DNA of 64,000 bases from Parvivirga hydrogeniphila (GTDB taxonomy: Bacteria > Actinomycetota > Coriobacteriia > Anaerosomatales > Anaerosomataceae): assembly GCF_023371205.1 (NCBI RefSeq), contig NZ_JAMCCO010000002.1:461744-525743 (forward strand), read 5' to 3'. This document shows positions 44,499-53,808 of this stretch, piece by piece (the stretch's first letter is position 1; each line of letters opens with the position of its first letter). Made by a program: the position numbers and the translations under genes. The notes below the pieces were generated by a model. It saw only the letters and a list, made by a program, of their open reading frames with translations, was not told the origin of the DNA and did no database searches.

Positions 44499-45608
44499 TC
44501 ACTGCACCGTCACGAGTTCGTACGCCCTGGTGCCCAGGCCGAGGGCCTCCGCGTGTCGCATCACGTGCGTCCCGTCGACGCCGCTCACCGCCGCGAACTT
44601 GTCCTCTCCCGTGCCAAGCGACTCGCCGCGCGTGCCGGAGAGGCCAGGCGCCTTGGACACGAGGTCGTAGGCCGCTTGGTCGATGGCGACGATGTCGTCT
44701 GAGGCGAGCACGCCGATGTCGGGCACGATCGCGGCATCGGAGAAGTGCCAGCAGTCGCAGTCGGGCGACACGTTCGTGATGAACGACAGGTACAGCACCT
44801 TCCCGCGCTTGCCCCTGAGCGCGCCCGCCGCGTGCTCGGCGATCTTCTCCTGGAGCGCGTCCGGCGTCGTCTTCCACTGCGTGGCGATGGCGCCGTAGGG
44901 ACACGCCGCGACGCACTCCCCGCACCCGTAGCAGACACCATAGTCGACGACGGCCACCCGATCGGGGCCGAGCGCGATCGCGCCGACAGGGCACCACGTC
45001 ACGCACCTGCCGCACGACCGGCACGCGCTCTCCTCGACCTCGGGCCGGAAGTCGGCGTGCATGCGCTGCTTGGCCGAACGGCACCCGAGCCCCATGCCGA
45101 CGTTCTTGAGCGCGCCGCCGAACCCGGCGGCCTCGTGCCCCTTCACGTGCGTGACCACGACCATCGCGTCGGCATGCACGGCCGCGGCGCCGATGCGCAC
45201 CGAGTCGAAGTGCTTCCCTTCGATCGGGACATCCACCGCCTCGCGGCCGTCCAGGCCGTCGGCGATGATGATCGGGGCCTCCACCGTCGCGTACGAGAAC
45301 CCGTTGTGCAGCGCGCACTCGATGTGGTCGACCGCGTTCGCGCGTTCGCCGCGATAAAGCGTGTTCGCGTCTGTCAGAAACGGTCTTCCCCCGACGGCCT
45401 TGATACGGCGCACGACCTCGCGGAGGTACACCGGATGGACGAAACCAGTGTTCCCGGCCTCGCCGAAGTGCAGCTTGACGGCCACGAGATCGCCCTCGGC
45501 CACAGCGTCGGCAAGGCCGGCGCGCTCGAGCAGCGTGCCTGCACGCGTCACGAGGCTGCGCTTCATCGCCGTCCTGACGGGCGTGAAGTAGACCTTGGCT
45601 GCACTCAT
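44499..45608 (-). CDS. DUF362 protein with two [4Fe-4S] clusters
   Basis: 369 aa. A DUF362 domain (DLVAVKLHFGEAGNTGFVHP; VVVTHVKGHEAAGFGGALKN) contains a 2x[4Fe-4S] ferredoxin insert: CRSCGRCVTWCPVGA and CYGCGECVAACPYGA (about 190-240). Frequently found in anaerobes; the reaction is unknown. Coupled to the ROK gene by an ATGA overlap. Confidence 0.9.
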   Translation of the reverse strand: MSAAKVYFTPVRTAMKRSLVTRAGTLLERAGLADAVAEGDLVAVKLHFGEAGNTGFVHPVYLREVVRRIKAVGGRPFLTDANTLYRGERANAVDHIECALHNGFSYATVEAPIIIADGLDGREAVDVPIEGKHFDSVRIGAAAVHADAMVVVTHVKGHEAAGFGGALKNVGMGLGCRSAKQRMHADFRPEVEESACRSCGRCVTWCPVGAIALGPDRVAVVDYGVCYGCGECVAACPYGAIATQWKTTPDALQEKIAEHAAGALRGKRGKVLYLSFITNVSPDCDCWHFSDAAIVPDIGVLASDDIVAIDQAAYDLVSKAPGLSGTRGESLGTGEDKFAAVSGVDGTHVMRHAEALGLGTRAYELVTVQ

Positions 45609-46579
45609 CGGTGCAACGCCTCCCTGCTGTCGTGCTCGTCGAATGCGAGCGCTGCAGCTCCCATCACGCCTGCATCGTTGCCGAGCGCGGCACGGATCAC
45701 GCTCACGTCCCTCCGGCCTGCAAGGGCCTCCTCGCCGATGATCTTGGCGGCCTGCTCGACGATCAGAGGAGCGGACTCTCCGATGCCGCCGCCGATGACG
45801 ATGGCTTTCGGGTTCAGGAGGTTCACGATGCCGACGAGCGCCTGCCCGAGGACGTGACCGGCCTCGTACAGGATCTCCCGGGCGCTCTCGTCGCCGCGCT
45901 TCGCCGCTTCCACGACGTTCTCTGCGGTGACCGCGTCAGGGTCGCCTCCTGCAAGGTCGCGGATCGTCTGCGCTGCAAAGGACCGAGCCGCCTCACGTCC
46001 ACGAGCGGCAAGCGCGGGCCGCCCGAGATACGCCTCCAGGTGGCCGTACCCCCCGCACGGACACTGCGGGCCGTCGAGCCGTACCACCATGTGGCCGATC
46101 TCGCCGCCGAGCCCGCGCGCGCCGCGGTACGGCTCGCCCGACAAGAACAGCGCGCCGCCGACGCCCGTTCCGAGCGTGATCATCACGAAGTCCCGCACGC
46201 CCTTGGCCGCTCCGAACTGCGACTCGCCGATACCAGCGCAGTGCCCGTCGTTGTCCAGCACGACGTCGTGTTTGACGCGCGTCATCACGAGCGAGCGGAC
46301 ATCGACGCCGGCAAGCGGCAGGTTGGTGCAGAACTCGATGGTCTGCTTCGCGAAGTCGACCTGTGCTGGCACGCCGATGCCGACACCGGCGATCTCCGCG
46401 CGCTGCACGCCGTCGGACACCTCGTCGATCAAGTCGATAATGGCGTCAGCGATCGCGAACGGCCCGTTCTTCGGCGTCAGCGTCCGGGCCTCCCTGAGGA
46501 TCCGGCCCTTCCGTTCGACGAGCCCTGCAGCGATCCTCGTGCCGCCGACGTCGACTCCCACTGCGTACGACGCTCTCAT
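45605..46579 (-). CDS. ROK-family sugar kinase (glucokinase-like)
   Basis: 324 aa. ATP site GVDVGGTRIAAGL, sugar-binding DNDGHCAGIGE, and the ROK zinc motif as CPCGGYGHLE: the usual third Cys (GCxE) is His here. It probably phosphorylates glucose or a related hexose with ATP. ATG at 46579 has AGGAGG upstream; a longer reading to 46633 has no RBS. Confidence 0.9.
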   Translation of the reverse strand: MRASYAVGVDVGGTRIAAGLVERKGRILREARTLTPKNGPFAIADAIIDLIDEVSDGVQRAEIAGVGIGVPAQVDFAKQTIEFCTNLPLAGVDVRSLVMTRVKHDVVLDNDGHCAGIGESQFGAAKGVRDFVMITLGTGVGGALFLSGEPYRGARGLGGEIGHMVVRLDGPQCPCGGYGHLEAYLGRPALAARGREAARSFAAQTIRDLAGGDPDAVTAENVVEAAKRGDESAREILYEAGHVLGQALVGIVNLLNPKAIVIGGGIGESAPLIVEQAAKIIGEEALAGRRDVSVIRAALGNDAGVMGAAALAFDEHDSREALHR

Positions 46580-46655
46580 GAGACCTCCTGCCGCTCTGCA
46601 CGCGTCGGGGATGACCGCCTGATGATAGCGCACCCGAGCGCGCGGGCTCTCGCCG

Positions 46656-47150
46656 CTAGTAGTCCCACAGGATCCCTCGCAGCTTGATGAGGCCGAGCGC
46701 CTGCATCTTCTCCAGCATGCGCTTCTCGGTCACGCCGAAAAGCCGCGCGAGGTAGCGGTAATCGTTGAACCACTTGGCAGCCTGCTCGATCACCATGAAG
46801 CCCGGCAGCGTGAGCTCATCTGCGACCACGTCTGCCGCCCGATGGCCCTCCGCGTCCGCCTTGGGGTAGCGCTCGCTCGCGTCGTCGAGGAGGATGAGTA
46901 TGTGGCCGAGCAGGTGCGCCACAGCACTGTCCTGGACGGCCCTGTCCTTCGTCGCGTTCAGGACGATGAGCGGCATGCCGTCCTCGTGCACGAGCATGCC
47001 CGTGAACCAGTACGGGAATGCCGCTCGGAATATGGGAACCCCCATGCGTTCGGCCACGGCGGCAACCGGCACGGGAGGCTCCTCGATACCGGCCTCGCGC
47101 ACCGCACGCTCGGCGACCTGCCGGTAGTATGCATCGGTACGGAGCGCCAT
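46656..47150 (-). CDS. ImmA/IrrE-like protein with altered catalytic motif
   Basis: 164 aa. The fold signature is present: AERMGVPIFRAAFPYWFTG, LIVLNATKDRAVQDSAVAHLLGHI, and the C-terminal LARLFGVTEKRMLEKMQ helix-turn-helix-like segment. In active ImmA/IrrE the metal site is HELGH; here it is HLLGH, with Leu replacing the catalytic Glu. It may have lost protease activity and act as a binding protein. GGAGGAAGC precedes the ATG. Confidence 0.7.
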   Translation of the reverse strand: MALRTDAYYRQVAERAVREAGIEEPPVPVAAVAERMGVPIFRAAFPYWFTGMLVHEDGMPLIVLNATKDRAVQDSAVAHLLGHILILLDDASERYPKADAEGHRAADVVADELTLPGFMVIEQAAKWFNDYRYLARLFGVTEKRMLEKMQALGLIKLRGILWDY

Positions 47151-47247
47151 GCTTCCTCCGAGGGTACGGACAGGGCATCCCAGGGTTACTATGTGCATAT
47201 CGGCAGCAATCGTCCAGTAGACGAGGCGCCTCGTGTGACGCAGGTCG

Positions 47248-47275
47248 CCAAGGTCGGACGGTCGGCAGCCGATAT
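47248..47275 (+). promoter_or_regulatory. Sigma-28-like promoter before the HEAT/HD-GYP operon
   Basis: CCAAG (47248-47252), 15 nt, GCCGATAT (47268-47275), 26 bp before the GTG at 47302. The octamer is a perfect SigD-type -10. The TRCCGYTCRTCA element is not present 60 nt upstream. Confidence 0.6.
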
Positions 47276-47301
47276 ACGGGGCGAAGACCCCGGGAGGAGC
47301 C

Positions 47302-49113
47302 GTGGCACGAGCATCGGGCAGCGAGAAGATCGCGCTCATGGAAGAGGGTCTGCGCGCGCTGGCGTCTGCCGCAGGCGCAGTGCGGTTGTATCCGCCATCC
47401 TCTCCGATGCGCGAGGAGGCCATAGGGCGTGCGTCCAGCGCTGTCGCAGCGATGGCGTCAGATGGGCCCGTGCGGCTCGCAGTGGACCGCGAGCGCTTCC
47501 TCTTCGATGGCGTCCCTGTCGGCGAAGGGCGTCCCGCGACCGCGGCTCTCGCAGAATCGCTGCACGCGCTGCAGGTCGGGCAGCTCGTCATCGCGCCCGG
47601 CGTGACGGCCGCGGAGGTCGCATCGCTGGTGGAGATCCTCTCGCGCGACGCTCGGGACGTCCGCACCAGCGGCGGCGCTCGCGCGGCGCTCGTCGCCGCA
47701 GGCGCCCAGAACCTGGCCCTCGTCGAGGTCTCTCTCAGAGCGAGCGAGGGCGAGGGGCTCGCAGGCGTCGACCTCGTCTCCGCCCCGCTCGACGAGGTCG
47801 CACAGCACGTCCCGGGCGCGTGCGAACGATGGCGCGAGACTGCGGCCACCGCCACACCGCACGATCCTGTGGCCGAAGCGCTGGCGGGCGTTGAGCCTGC
47901 GATGCGCGACCTCGCGCTCGCGCGCATCGCGCAATCGCTCCTCGTGCTCGACGAGCAGACGCGCTCCCGCCTCGTGCAGGACGCTTTGCAGCGCACTCCC
48001 ACTGGCGCCCCGATGGAGGGCATGCTGGCCGCGCTCGCCACGATGCCGCCTGCGGCGCTCGCGCGGCTCCTTCGCCTCGTCGCAGATCAGCGCGGCGGGA
48101 GCACGGACTCGCTCTTGCAGGAGATTCCACTGCCGGCCGAGGTGCTGCGCGAGGTGAGGGCGCTGTTGCAGCCAGTCCCCGAGTCTGACCCCGCACGCGG
48201 GATCCCCGCGTCCGTCGACGCCAGCGAGCTCGCGGCCGAGGCGGAAGCCGACGAGGCAGACCAGTTCACCATCGAGGCCCTCCTCCGCGAAGCGACGCCC
48301 GCGTCTGCTGCGGATCGGGCGCTGCTCACAAGCATCGAGGTCTTCGAGCGCAAGCGCGGCACCCACTCGCTGCAGGCGCTCGCCGACGCAAGCGTCGTCG
48401 CCCTGCGGACAGGCGCCGTGGACCGGCTGTCCGACGCGATCGCCCTCATCGCGCAGTCCTCGGACGCACCAGACCTGGCAGAGACCGCCTCAGCCGCGGC
48501 TCGCGCGCTCGCTGGCGAAGCGATCGCTGCGATCCCCCGGTTGGAGAGCGCGCAGCGAGAGGCGGTTCTCCGCGCTTTGGCTCGCATCTCCGAGCACGTC
48601 GTGGCGATTGCAGGCGCGGAGCTCACGGCCGGCAGCGAAGCACAGGCGCTTTCGGCCGCGCAGGTCCTGCTGGGGCTTGGCGACAAGCGGCTGGTCGGCG
48701 TGGCTGCGAGAGCTCTCGAACACCCCGCCACGCAGGTCCGGCTCGGCGTGCTGCGCGCGCTCGCAGACAGCGGCACTCCCGAAGCCGCCGAGGCGCTTGC
48801 CCGCGCCGTGCGGCATGCGGACCCTGAAACCAGGATGGCTGCCGTGCGCGAGATCGCGCGCGCGCACGTGGATGCGGCCATGCCTGCGCTCATGCGCGTG
48901 CTCGCTGAAGACGGTCCGCTCCGTAGGAACCACGAGCTGAAGCTCGAAATCCTCAGTACCATAGAACGTGCACGCCCCGCAGGCGCGCGGGAGGTGGTCG
49001 CACGCGTCGCCGCACGGAGGCCGTTTGCAAGGAAGGCCCGTCAGGTCGTGCAGCGGGCGCGCGAGGTTCTCGCGGCGCTCGATGCAGAGGGGCGAGACGA
49101 AGGGACGCGATAG
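47302..49113 (+). CDS. HEAT-repeat-containing protein sharing an N-terminal domain with the HD-GYP neighbour
   Basis: 603 aa, soluble, GTG start with GGGAGGAG. The first about 125 residues (VRLYPPSSPMREEAIGRA ... LSRDARDV) align in pattern with the N-terminus of the next protein (LYPETHPLVEQSLDAL). The middle (about 130-440) is helical and Ala-rich. The C-terminal part (about 440-590) has HEAT-type helical repeats (VGVAARALEHPATQVRLGVL and ADPETRMAAVREIARAH). Probable scaffold or sensor; function unknown. The HD-GYP gene starts 2 bp later. Confidence 0.8.
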   Translation: MARASGSEKIALMEEGLRALASAAGAVRLYPPSSPMREEAIGRASSAVAAMASDGPVRLAVDRERFLFDGVPVGEGRPATAALAESLHALQVGQLVIAPGVTAAEVASLVEILSRDARDVRTSGGARAALVAAGAQNLALVEVSLRASEGEGLAGVDLVSAPLDEVAQHVPGACERWRETAATATPHDPVAEALAGVEPAMRDLALARIAQSLLVLDEQTRSRLVQDALQRTPTGAPMEGMLAALATMPPAALARLLRLVADQRGGSTDSLLQEIPLPAEVLREVRALLQPVPESDPARGIPASVDASELAAEAEADEADQFTIEALLREATPASAADRALLTSIEVFERKRGTHSLQALADASVVALRTGAVDRLSDAIALIAQSSDAPDLAETASAAARALAGEAIAAIPRLESAQREAVLRALARISEHVVAIAGAELTAGSEAQALSAAQVLLGLGDKRLVGVAARALEHPATQVRLGVLRALADSGTPEAAEALARAVRHADPETRMAAVREIARAHVDAAMPALMRVLAEDGPLRRNHELKLEILSTIERARPAGAREVVARVAARRPFARKARQVVQRAREVLAALDAEGRDEGTR

Positions 49114-49115
49114 AC

Positions 49116-50597
49116 GTGACAGACGAAACGATGCCACGAGACGACCGCCTCGAGTCGAACGAGGAGATCGCTGCGCTCGCGCAGCCTGCGACCAGGACGC
49201 CGTTCGCGACCGCGAAGCGGCTCCAGCGTGCTCGCGACCTCGCACGCGCTCTTGCCGTCGCCGCGACGAACGCCTCGCTGTACCCCGAGACGCACCCCCT
49301 CGTCGAGCAGTCTCTCGATGCGCTCGTGCAGGCGGTCTCGGACGTGATGGACCTCGGGTTCGAGACGGTCACCATCAACATCTACAAGGGCACTCTGTTC
49401 ATCGAGAACCACGTGATGCCTGAGGAGAGCGTGACCTACCGCAAGGTGATCGAGGACACGCTCGCGCGTGGCATTTCGGCCATCACGCTGAGCCTCGGTT
49501 TCGCGCAGCAAGACGCCCTGGCGCTCGTGTCCGTGCTGAACGACACCGACATCGCAGATGCCGAGGCGGCCGCGGTCGCGTTGGCCGCGCGAGGCGCCAC
49601 GGCCGTTGCGGTGTCGGAGACGACCGACTTGGACGAGACCGCTCGCGAGGCAGAGGCGCAAGAGCACAAGACCGAGGCCCGGAGACACTACGACCGAGCG
49701 CTCGAAGCGATGCACGACGTCGAGACGAAGGCGAAGCTCGGCAAGGTGTTCGAGGTCGAGCCGCTGCAGTCGGTCGTGAGCAACTTGCTCGACATGCTGC
49801 TGAAGGATCCTGCCGCGGTCCTCGGACTCACGGCGATCAAGAGCCACGACGACTACACGCTCAACCACTCCATCAACGTATGCATCCTCTCGCTCGCGCT
49901 CGGCGCGTCCATCGGCCTGGATGCCGAGTCTCTGAAGTCGCTCGGCCTTTCTGCGCTTCTCTACGATCTCGGCAAGGTGCGGATCCCCGAGGACATCCTC
50001 GCAAAGGAAGGCCCGCTCACGGCAGACGAGTGGCAGATCGTGAAGAGCCACACCACCGAGGGCGCGGATCTGCTCAAGCGCATCCAGCTCGTCGACCAGA
50101 TGCCGATGGTGGTCGCGTACGAGCATCACCTGCGCCACGACCTGCAAGGGTATCCCGAGCCGAAGGAGCCCCGCGAGCAGCATCTCTTCTCAAAAATCGT
50201 GGCGCTCTGCGACGCCTACGACGCGATGACGACGCGGCGTCCGTTCAGGCGGGAGATCCGACCCGACAAGGCGCTTGCGGTCCTCATGCAGGGCCGCAAC
50301 AAGGCGTACGACCCGTCGCTCACCAAAGCGCTCGTCGCGCTGCTCGGGATCTATCCGATGGGCGCCGTCGTCCGTCTGTCAGATGGCACCATCGGCGTCG
50401 TGTTCCGCGTCAACCGCGACGACCTGCTCAGGCCGAAGGTGAAGCGCCTGATCGACGCAGACGGCCGATGGCTGGAGTTCCCCGAGGTCGTCGACTTGCG
50501 GCTCGTCTCCTCGGAGTCGGGCGGGTTCGCGCTCTCGATCGAAGAGGCGCTCCCTGCCGCCGAAGCCGGCATCGACGACGTCTGGCAGTACCTGTGA
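49116..50597 (+). CDS. HD-GYP-like protein with degenerate HD motif
   Basis: 493 aa, GTG start. N-terminal domain (about 30-150) shared with the HEAT-repeat protein, then an HD-GYP domain (about 245-420): HDDYTLNHSINVCILS, YDLGKVRIPEDILAKEGPLT, VKSHTTEGADLL, HHLRHDLQGYPEP, ALCDAYDAMTTRRPFR. The HD dyad is YD and the HHExxDGxGYP motif is HHLRHDLQGYP, so key metal and catalytic residues differ. It may be an inactive c-di-GMP phosphodiesterase or a binding protein. Confidence 0.88.
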   Translation: MTDETMPRDDRLESNEEIAALAQPATRTPFATAKRLQRARDLARALAVAATNASLYPETHPLVEQSLDALVQAVSDVMDLGFETVTINIYKGTLFIENHVMPEESVTYRKVIEDTLARGISAITLSLGFAQQDALALVSVLNDTDIADAEAAAVALAARGATAVAVSETTDLDETAREAEAQEHKTEARRHYDRALEAMHDVETKAKLGKVFEVEPLQSVVSNLLDMLLKDPAAVLGLTAIKSHDDYTLNHSINVCILSLALGASIGLDAESLKSLGLSALLYDLGKVRIPEDILAKEGPLTADEWQIVKSHTTEGADLLKRIQLVDQMPMVVAYEHHLRHDLQGYPEPKEPREQHLFSKIVALCDAYDAMTTRRPFRREIRPDKALAVLMQGRNKAYDPSLTKALVALLGIYPMGAVVRLSDGTIGVVFRVNRDDLLRPKVKRLIDADGRWLEFPEVVDLRLVSSESGGFALSIEEALPAAEAGIDDVWQYL

Positions 50598-50638
50598 TGC
50601 GTGCGTGAACGGCGCTATCACCGGCTGAGTCGCCCGTC

Positions 50639-50965
50639 TTAGCGGATCTCGCTTTCGAGCGCGTCGAAGTCCATCTCGCTCGGCAGGTCCATTCCGCCGA
50701 GCTCCCGCTCGATTGCATCGAGCTCGCGGATGATCGCGTCGGAGTCTCCAGGCACCGCGGTCGAGTCCTGCCCGGACGCTGCGCCATCAGTGCCGGTCTG
50801 CCCGCCGGAAGCGGTCGGCTCGACCGTCTGCGTCATCTCCGCTGCTCCGGTTGCGGGAGCTGTGCCGGAGGCCCCGCGAGACGAACGAGAACAGCCCGTA
50901 GCGCCCGCCAGAACGGCGAGCGCTACGCACAGCGTGACTGCTATGAGCGCAGAGCGGGTCCTCAC
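50639..50965 (-). CDS. Small lipoprotein
   Basis: 108 aa, GTG start overlapping the stop of the coiled-coil gene (GTGA). Signal peptide with lipobox GATGC (Cys about 25), then a Ser/Thr/Gly-rich spacer and an acidic C-terminus (IIRELDAIERELGGMDLPSE). No known domain recognised. Co-expressed with the coiled-coil protein. Confidence 0.75.
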   Translation of the reverse strand: MRTRSALIAVTLCVALAVLAGATGCSRSSRGASGTAPATGAAEMTQTVEPTASGGQTGTDGAASGQDSTAVPGDSDAIIRELDAIERELGGMDLPSEMDFDALESEIR

Positions 50966-51504
50966 TCGTCGGCGTCCTCCTTGAGGGCGAGCGCGATCTG
51001 CCGCAGCTCCCGAGCGGCCTCGCGCAGAGCGACCCTCGACTGCTTCAGCGTCAGGACCGCTTCACGCGCCTGAAGCCTCGCCTGGCGGAACGCGCCACGA
51101 CGATCGGTGGCGTCCGGCACGCCGCGCATGGCCTGGATGGCGGTCTGCTCCTGCTCACGCGCTTGCTCGAGCAGCTGGCGGGACTCCTCGATCCTCGCCC
51201 TGACAGCGCTCACGTCAGCGCCCAGTGATTCGACCTTGCTCGCGAGGAGCTCCAGCCGCGTCTGCTTCTTCGAGAGGAGCGCTTCGGCTGCGCGGAAGCG
51301 CGCCTCGCGCGCCCTGATCACATTCTCGATGCGGTTGCGGAGGTTTTCTGTGACGATCGCTTGGTTGGCCTGAGCCGTGGTGCTCGAAGACCCGGCGGGG
51401 CGCATCATCTGCGGCAACGCCGACGCCACAGCCGGGCCGGCGAGAACGACGGCGGCGACCAGCGCTACCGTCGCAAGCGTCTTTCTCGTGAAGATGGCCG
51501 ACAT
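50962..51504 (-). CDS. Secreted coiled-coil protein
   Basis: 180 aa. Signal peptide (LATVALVAAVVLAGPAVASA) followed by continuous helices (about 50-175) rich in Arg, Glu and Ala, Cys-free. It resembles periplasmic/extracytoplasmic coiled-coil proteins such as CpxP/Spy only in general shape. ATG at 51504 was chosen over GTG at 51513 because GAGGTG sits 6 nt upstream. TGTAGAAT about 18 bp before the ATG may be its -10. Confidence 0.75.
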   Translation of the reverse strand: MSAIFTRKTLATVALVAAVVLAGPAVASALPQMMRPAGSSSTTAQANQAIVTENLRNRIENVIRAREARFRAAEALLSKKQTRLELLASKVESLGADVSAVRARIEESRQLLEQAREQEQTAIQAMRGVPDATDRRGAFRQARLQAREAVLTLKQSRVALREAARELRQIALALKEDADE

Positions 51505-51632
51505 CTTGCTCACCTCGCTTCGATTCTACACTACACCCGCTCGCCTCCGAGCGTGGCTTCTCATCTGCCACTATCATCGGCTCGGCGTGTTGCGGCACCA
51601 TGAACGCACTGTTGGGAATCGGTTGAGAGCCC

Positions 51633-53039
51633 TCACGCCCGGGGAAGCCGCACGACGAAGCGCGCGCCGCCGAGCGGGCTGTCTGATACGGCAATGCTTC
51701 CGCCCATGAGCTCCACGAGTCGCTTGGCGATCGAAAGCCCGAGGCCGGAACCGCCACCTGACGCCCGCGCCTGGTCGAGCCGCACGAAGCGCTCGAAGAT
51801 CCGTTCACGGGCATCGGCCGGAACGCCAGGGCCATCGTCGTCGACCACGAGCGACCAGGACTCCTCGTCGGCCTGCGCGCTCACGCGCACCGTGCCGGTC
51901 GGACCCGCGTACTTCAGCGCGTTGTCCACAAGGACGCTCGCCACCTGCAGCAGGCGCTCAGCGTCTGCGTTCGGGCGTGCGCCGCCTGGATCGAGCGCAT
52001 CGATAGCCAACCTGTCGCCTGCCGTCGTGAACCGCACGCGGAGGGCATCAGCAAGCGCCCGCGGGTCGACGGGCGTGCGCGCGACCTCGACACGCCCCGC
52101 GTCCAGATCTGAGAGCGCGAGCAGGGTCGAGGAGATGTCCGCTAGCCGTCGCGCTTCGCTTTCGATCACGCGTGCAAACCGCACCACGGTGTCTACGTCG
52201 CTCGCAGTGCCGTCAGCGATCGCGTGCGCGTAGCCTGCGATCGAGGCGACGGGCGTCCTTATCTCGTGCGACACGTCGCTCACGAACGACTTCTGAGCCT
52301 CGTAGACCGCTGCCACACGCCTCGACATGTCGTTGAACGACTGCGCGAGTGCTGCGACCTCCTCGTCGCCTTCGACCGGCACTTCGGCGCCCCACTGCCC
52401 CGCCGCTATGCCCTCGGCCCCGGCCTTGAGCCGCGCGAGCGGCGCGGCAACCCGCTGCGCGATGGTACCGCCCGCAAACCACGCGACGGCGAGAGCCAGC
52501 AGCATGCAGGCAGCCAGCACAGCCACGAGCGTCGACCTCGTCTTCTGCACGTCACGGACCGTCTGGGCACCAACGAGGTACCCCCCGCTCCGGATCGGCG
52601 CAGCCACCAGCAAGAGCCGCTCGCCGCTCGCCACGTCGCGCACCGCGACACGCACGCCCTGCGCGTCGGGGCGCGAGAACACGGACAGGTCGATCGACTG
52701 CGGGCCCTCTCCTGGCTCGAACGTGGAGAACATCACACGGCCGTCGGCGTCCACCACTATGAGCCGAGCGCCGATCAGCCCTGCTTGCACACGCAGGAGC
52801 CGGGCACGCAACCCAGCGTCGCCGGAGCCCTCGATGGGACCACCGGCGCTCAGACCGCTCGCGAGCGCCGCGACCTGCCTGCCGAGCTCTGCCGTACGCC
52901 TCGCCATGGCCTGCGTCGACCAGACCGCGTAGAAGGCGACCGACGCAACGAACACCGACAAGGCGGCAACGACGACTGTCGCGCCGCGAACACGCGCTGC
53001 CAAGGGGTGCCGCCTCATCCCCGCTCCGACCGCGCTCAC
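51633..53039 (-). CDS. Membrane sensor histidine kinase (HAMP)
   Basis: 468 aa. Two membrane helices (about 18-42 and 173-195) enclose an extracellular sensor; HAMP (about 195-250), HisKA with the phospho-His in FVSDVSHEIRTPVASIAGY, and HATPase (N box LVDNALKYAG, VDDDGPGVP, GSGLGLSIAKRL). GTG start coupled to its response regulator (GTGA overlap). Probable envelope sensor together with the neighbouring secreted proteins. Confidence 0.95.
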   Translation of the reverse strand: MSAVGAGMRRHPLAARVRGATVVVAALSVFVASVAFYAVWSTQAMARRTAELGRQVAALASGLSAGGPIEGSGDAGLRARLLRVQAGLIGARLIVVDADGRVMFSTFEPGEGPQSIDLSVFSRPDAQGVRVAVRDVASGERLLLVAAPIRSGGYLVGAQTVRDVQKTRSTLVAVLAACMLLALAVAWFAGGTIAQRVAAPLARLKAGAEGIAAGQWGAEVPVEGDEEVAALAQSFNDMSRRVAAVYEAQKSFVSDVSHEIRTPVASIAGYAHAIADGTASDVDTVVRFARVIESEARRLADISSTLLALSDLDAGRVEVARTPVDPRALADALRVRFTTAGDRLAIDALDPGGARPNADAERLLQVASVLVDNALKYAGPTGTVRVSAQADEESWSLVVDDDGPGVPADARERIFERFVRLDQARASGGGSGLGLSIAKRLVELMGGSIAVSDSPLGGARFVVRLPRA

Positions 53040-53725
53040 CTGGCGTCCCTCTTGAAGCGGTAGCCGACGCCGCGGATCGTCTCGATGAACCGCGGCTCCG
53101 CCGCGTCATCGCCAATCTTCTCGCGGATGTGCCGGATGTGGACGTCGACGCCCCTCTCGTCGACGAAGTCCGAGAAGCCCCACGCGGCGTCGAGGATCTG
53201 CTGTCGGCTCAAGACGACTCCTGGCTGCCTCATCAGCGCATGCAGGATGGCGAATTCCCGAGCAGTGAGCGTGACTGAGGATCCGTCGACGCTGACCTCG
53301 TGGGCCGCCGGATCCAGGACGAGACCGCCCGCGCGAAGCACGCCGCCTTCCGCGTCGGGCGACCCTCGATAGCGACGCACGGCCGCTCGGGCCCTGGCCA
53401 CGAGCTCCGGCGGCGAGAACGGCTTCGTGACATAGTCGTCGGCCCCTGCCTCCAGCAACGCCACCTTCTCCGACTCGATGTCGCGCGCCGTGAGCATGAT
53501 GACGGGGACGTCCGACGCCTCACGGATGCTTCGGCACACCTCAGCACCGTCCGCACCGGGCAGCATGACGTCCAGGATCACGACGTCGTACGGCGACTGC
53601 CGGGCCATCTCTATAGCGATGCGTCCGTCATCTGCCTCGTCGACATCGAAGCCTGCGGCCACGAGGTACATCGCGACGAGGTCCCTGATGTTGCGTTCAT
53701 CGTCGACGACCAGCGCCCGCGCCAT
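53036..53725 (-). CDS. OmpR/PhoB-family response regulator
   Basis: 229 aa. Receiver domain (Asp in VVILDVMLPG, Lys in VTKPF) and a winged-helix C-terminal domain (LTAREFAILHALMRQPG, RGVDVHIRHIREKIGDD, ETIRGVGYRFK). Cognate regulator of the kinase downstream. ATG start with AGGAGG. Confidence 0.96.
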   Translation of the reverse strand: MARALVVDDERNIRDLVAMYLVAAGFDVDEADDGRIAIEMARQSPYDVVILDVMLPGADGAEVCRSIREASDVPVIMLTARDIESEKVALLEAGADDYVTKPFSPPELVARARAAVRRYRGSPDAEGGVLRAGGLVLDPAAHEVSVDGSSVTLTAREFAILHALMRQPGVVLSRQQILDAAWGFSDFVDERGVDVHIRHIREKIGDDAAEPRFIETIRGVGYRFKRDAR

Positions 53726-53808
53726 CGTGCTCCTCCTGTCTCGCGCACTTCTCAGTGTATAACGAGCACGCCGTTCGCAACGATTCGCGGGAGCCTCAGG
53801 TCAGCCCC

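Noticed and set aside
47197..47204. GCCGATAT on the minus strand facing the ImmA-like gene
   Set aside because: No TCAA-type -35 at 14-15 nt; may be chance next to the plus-strand promoter at 47248. Kept only as a weak possibility.
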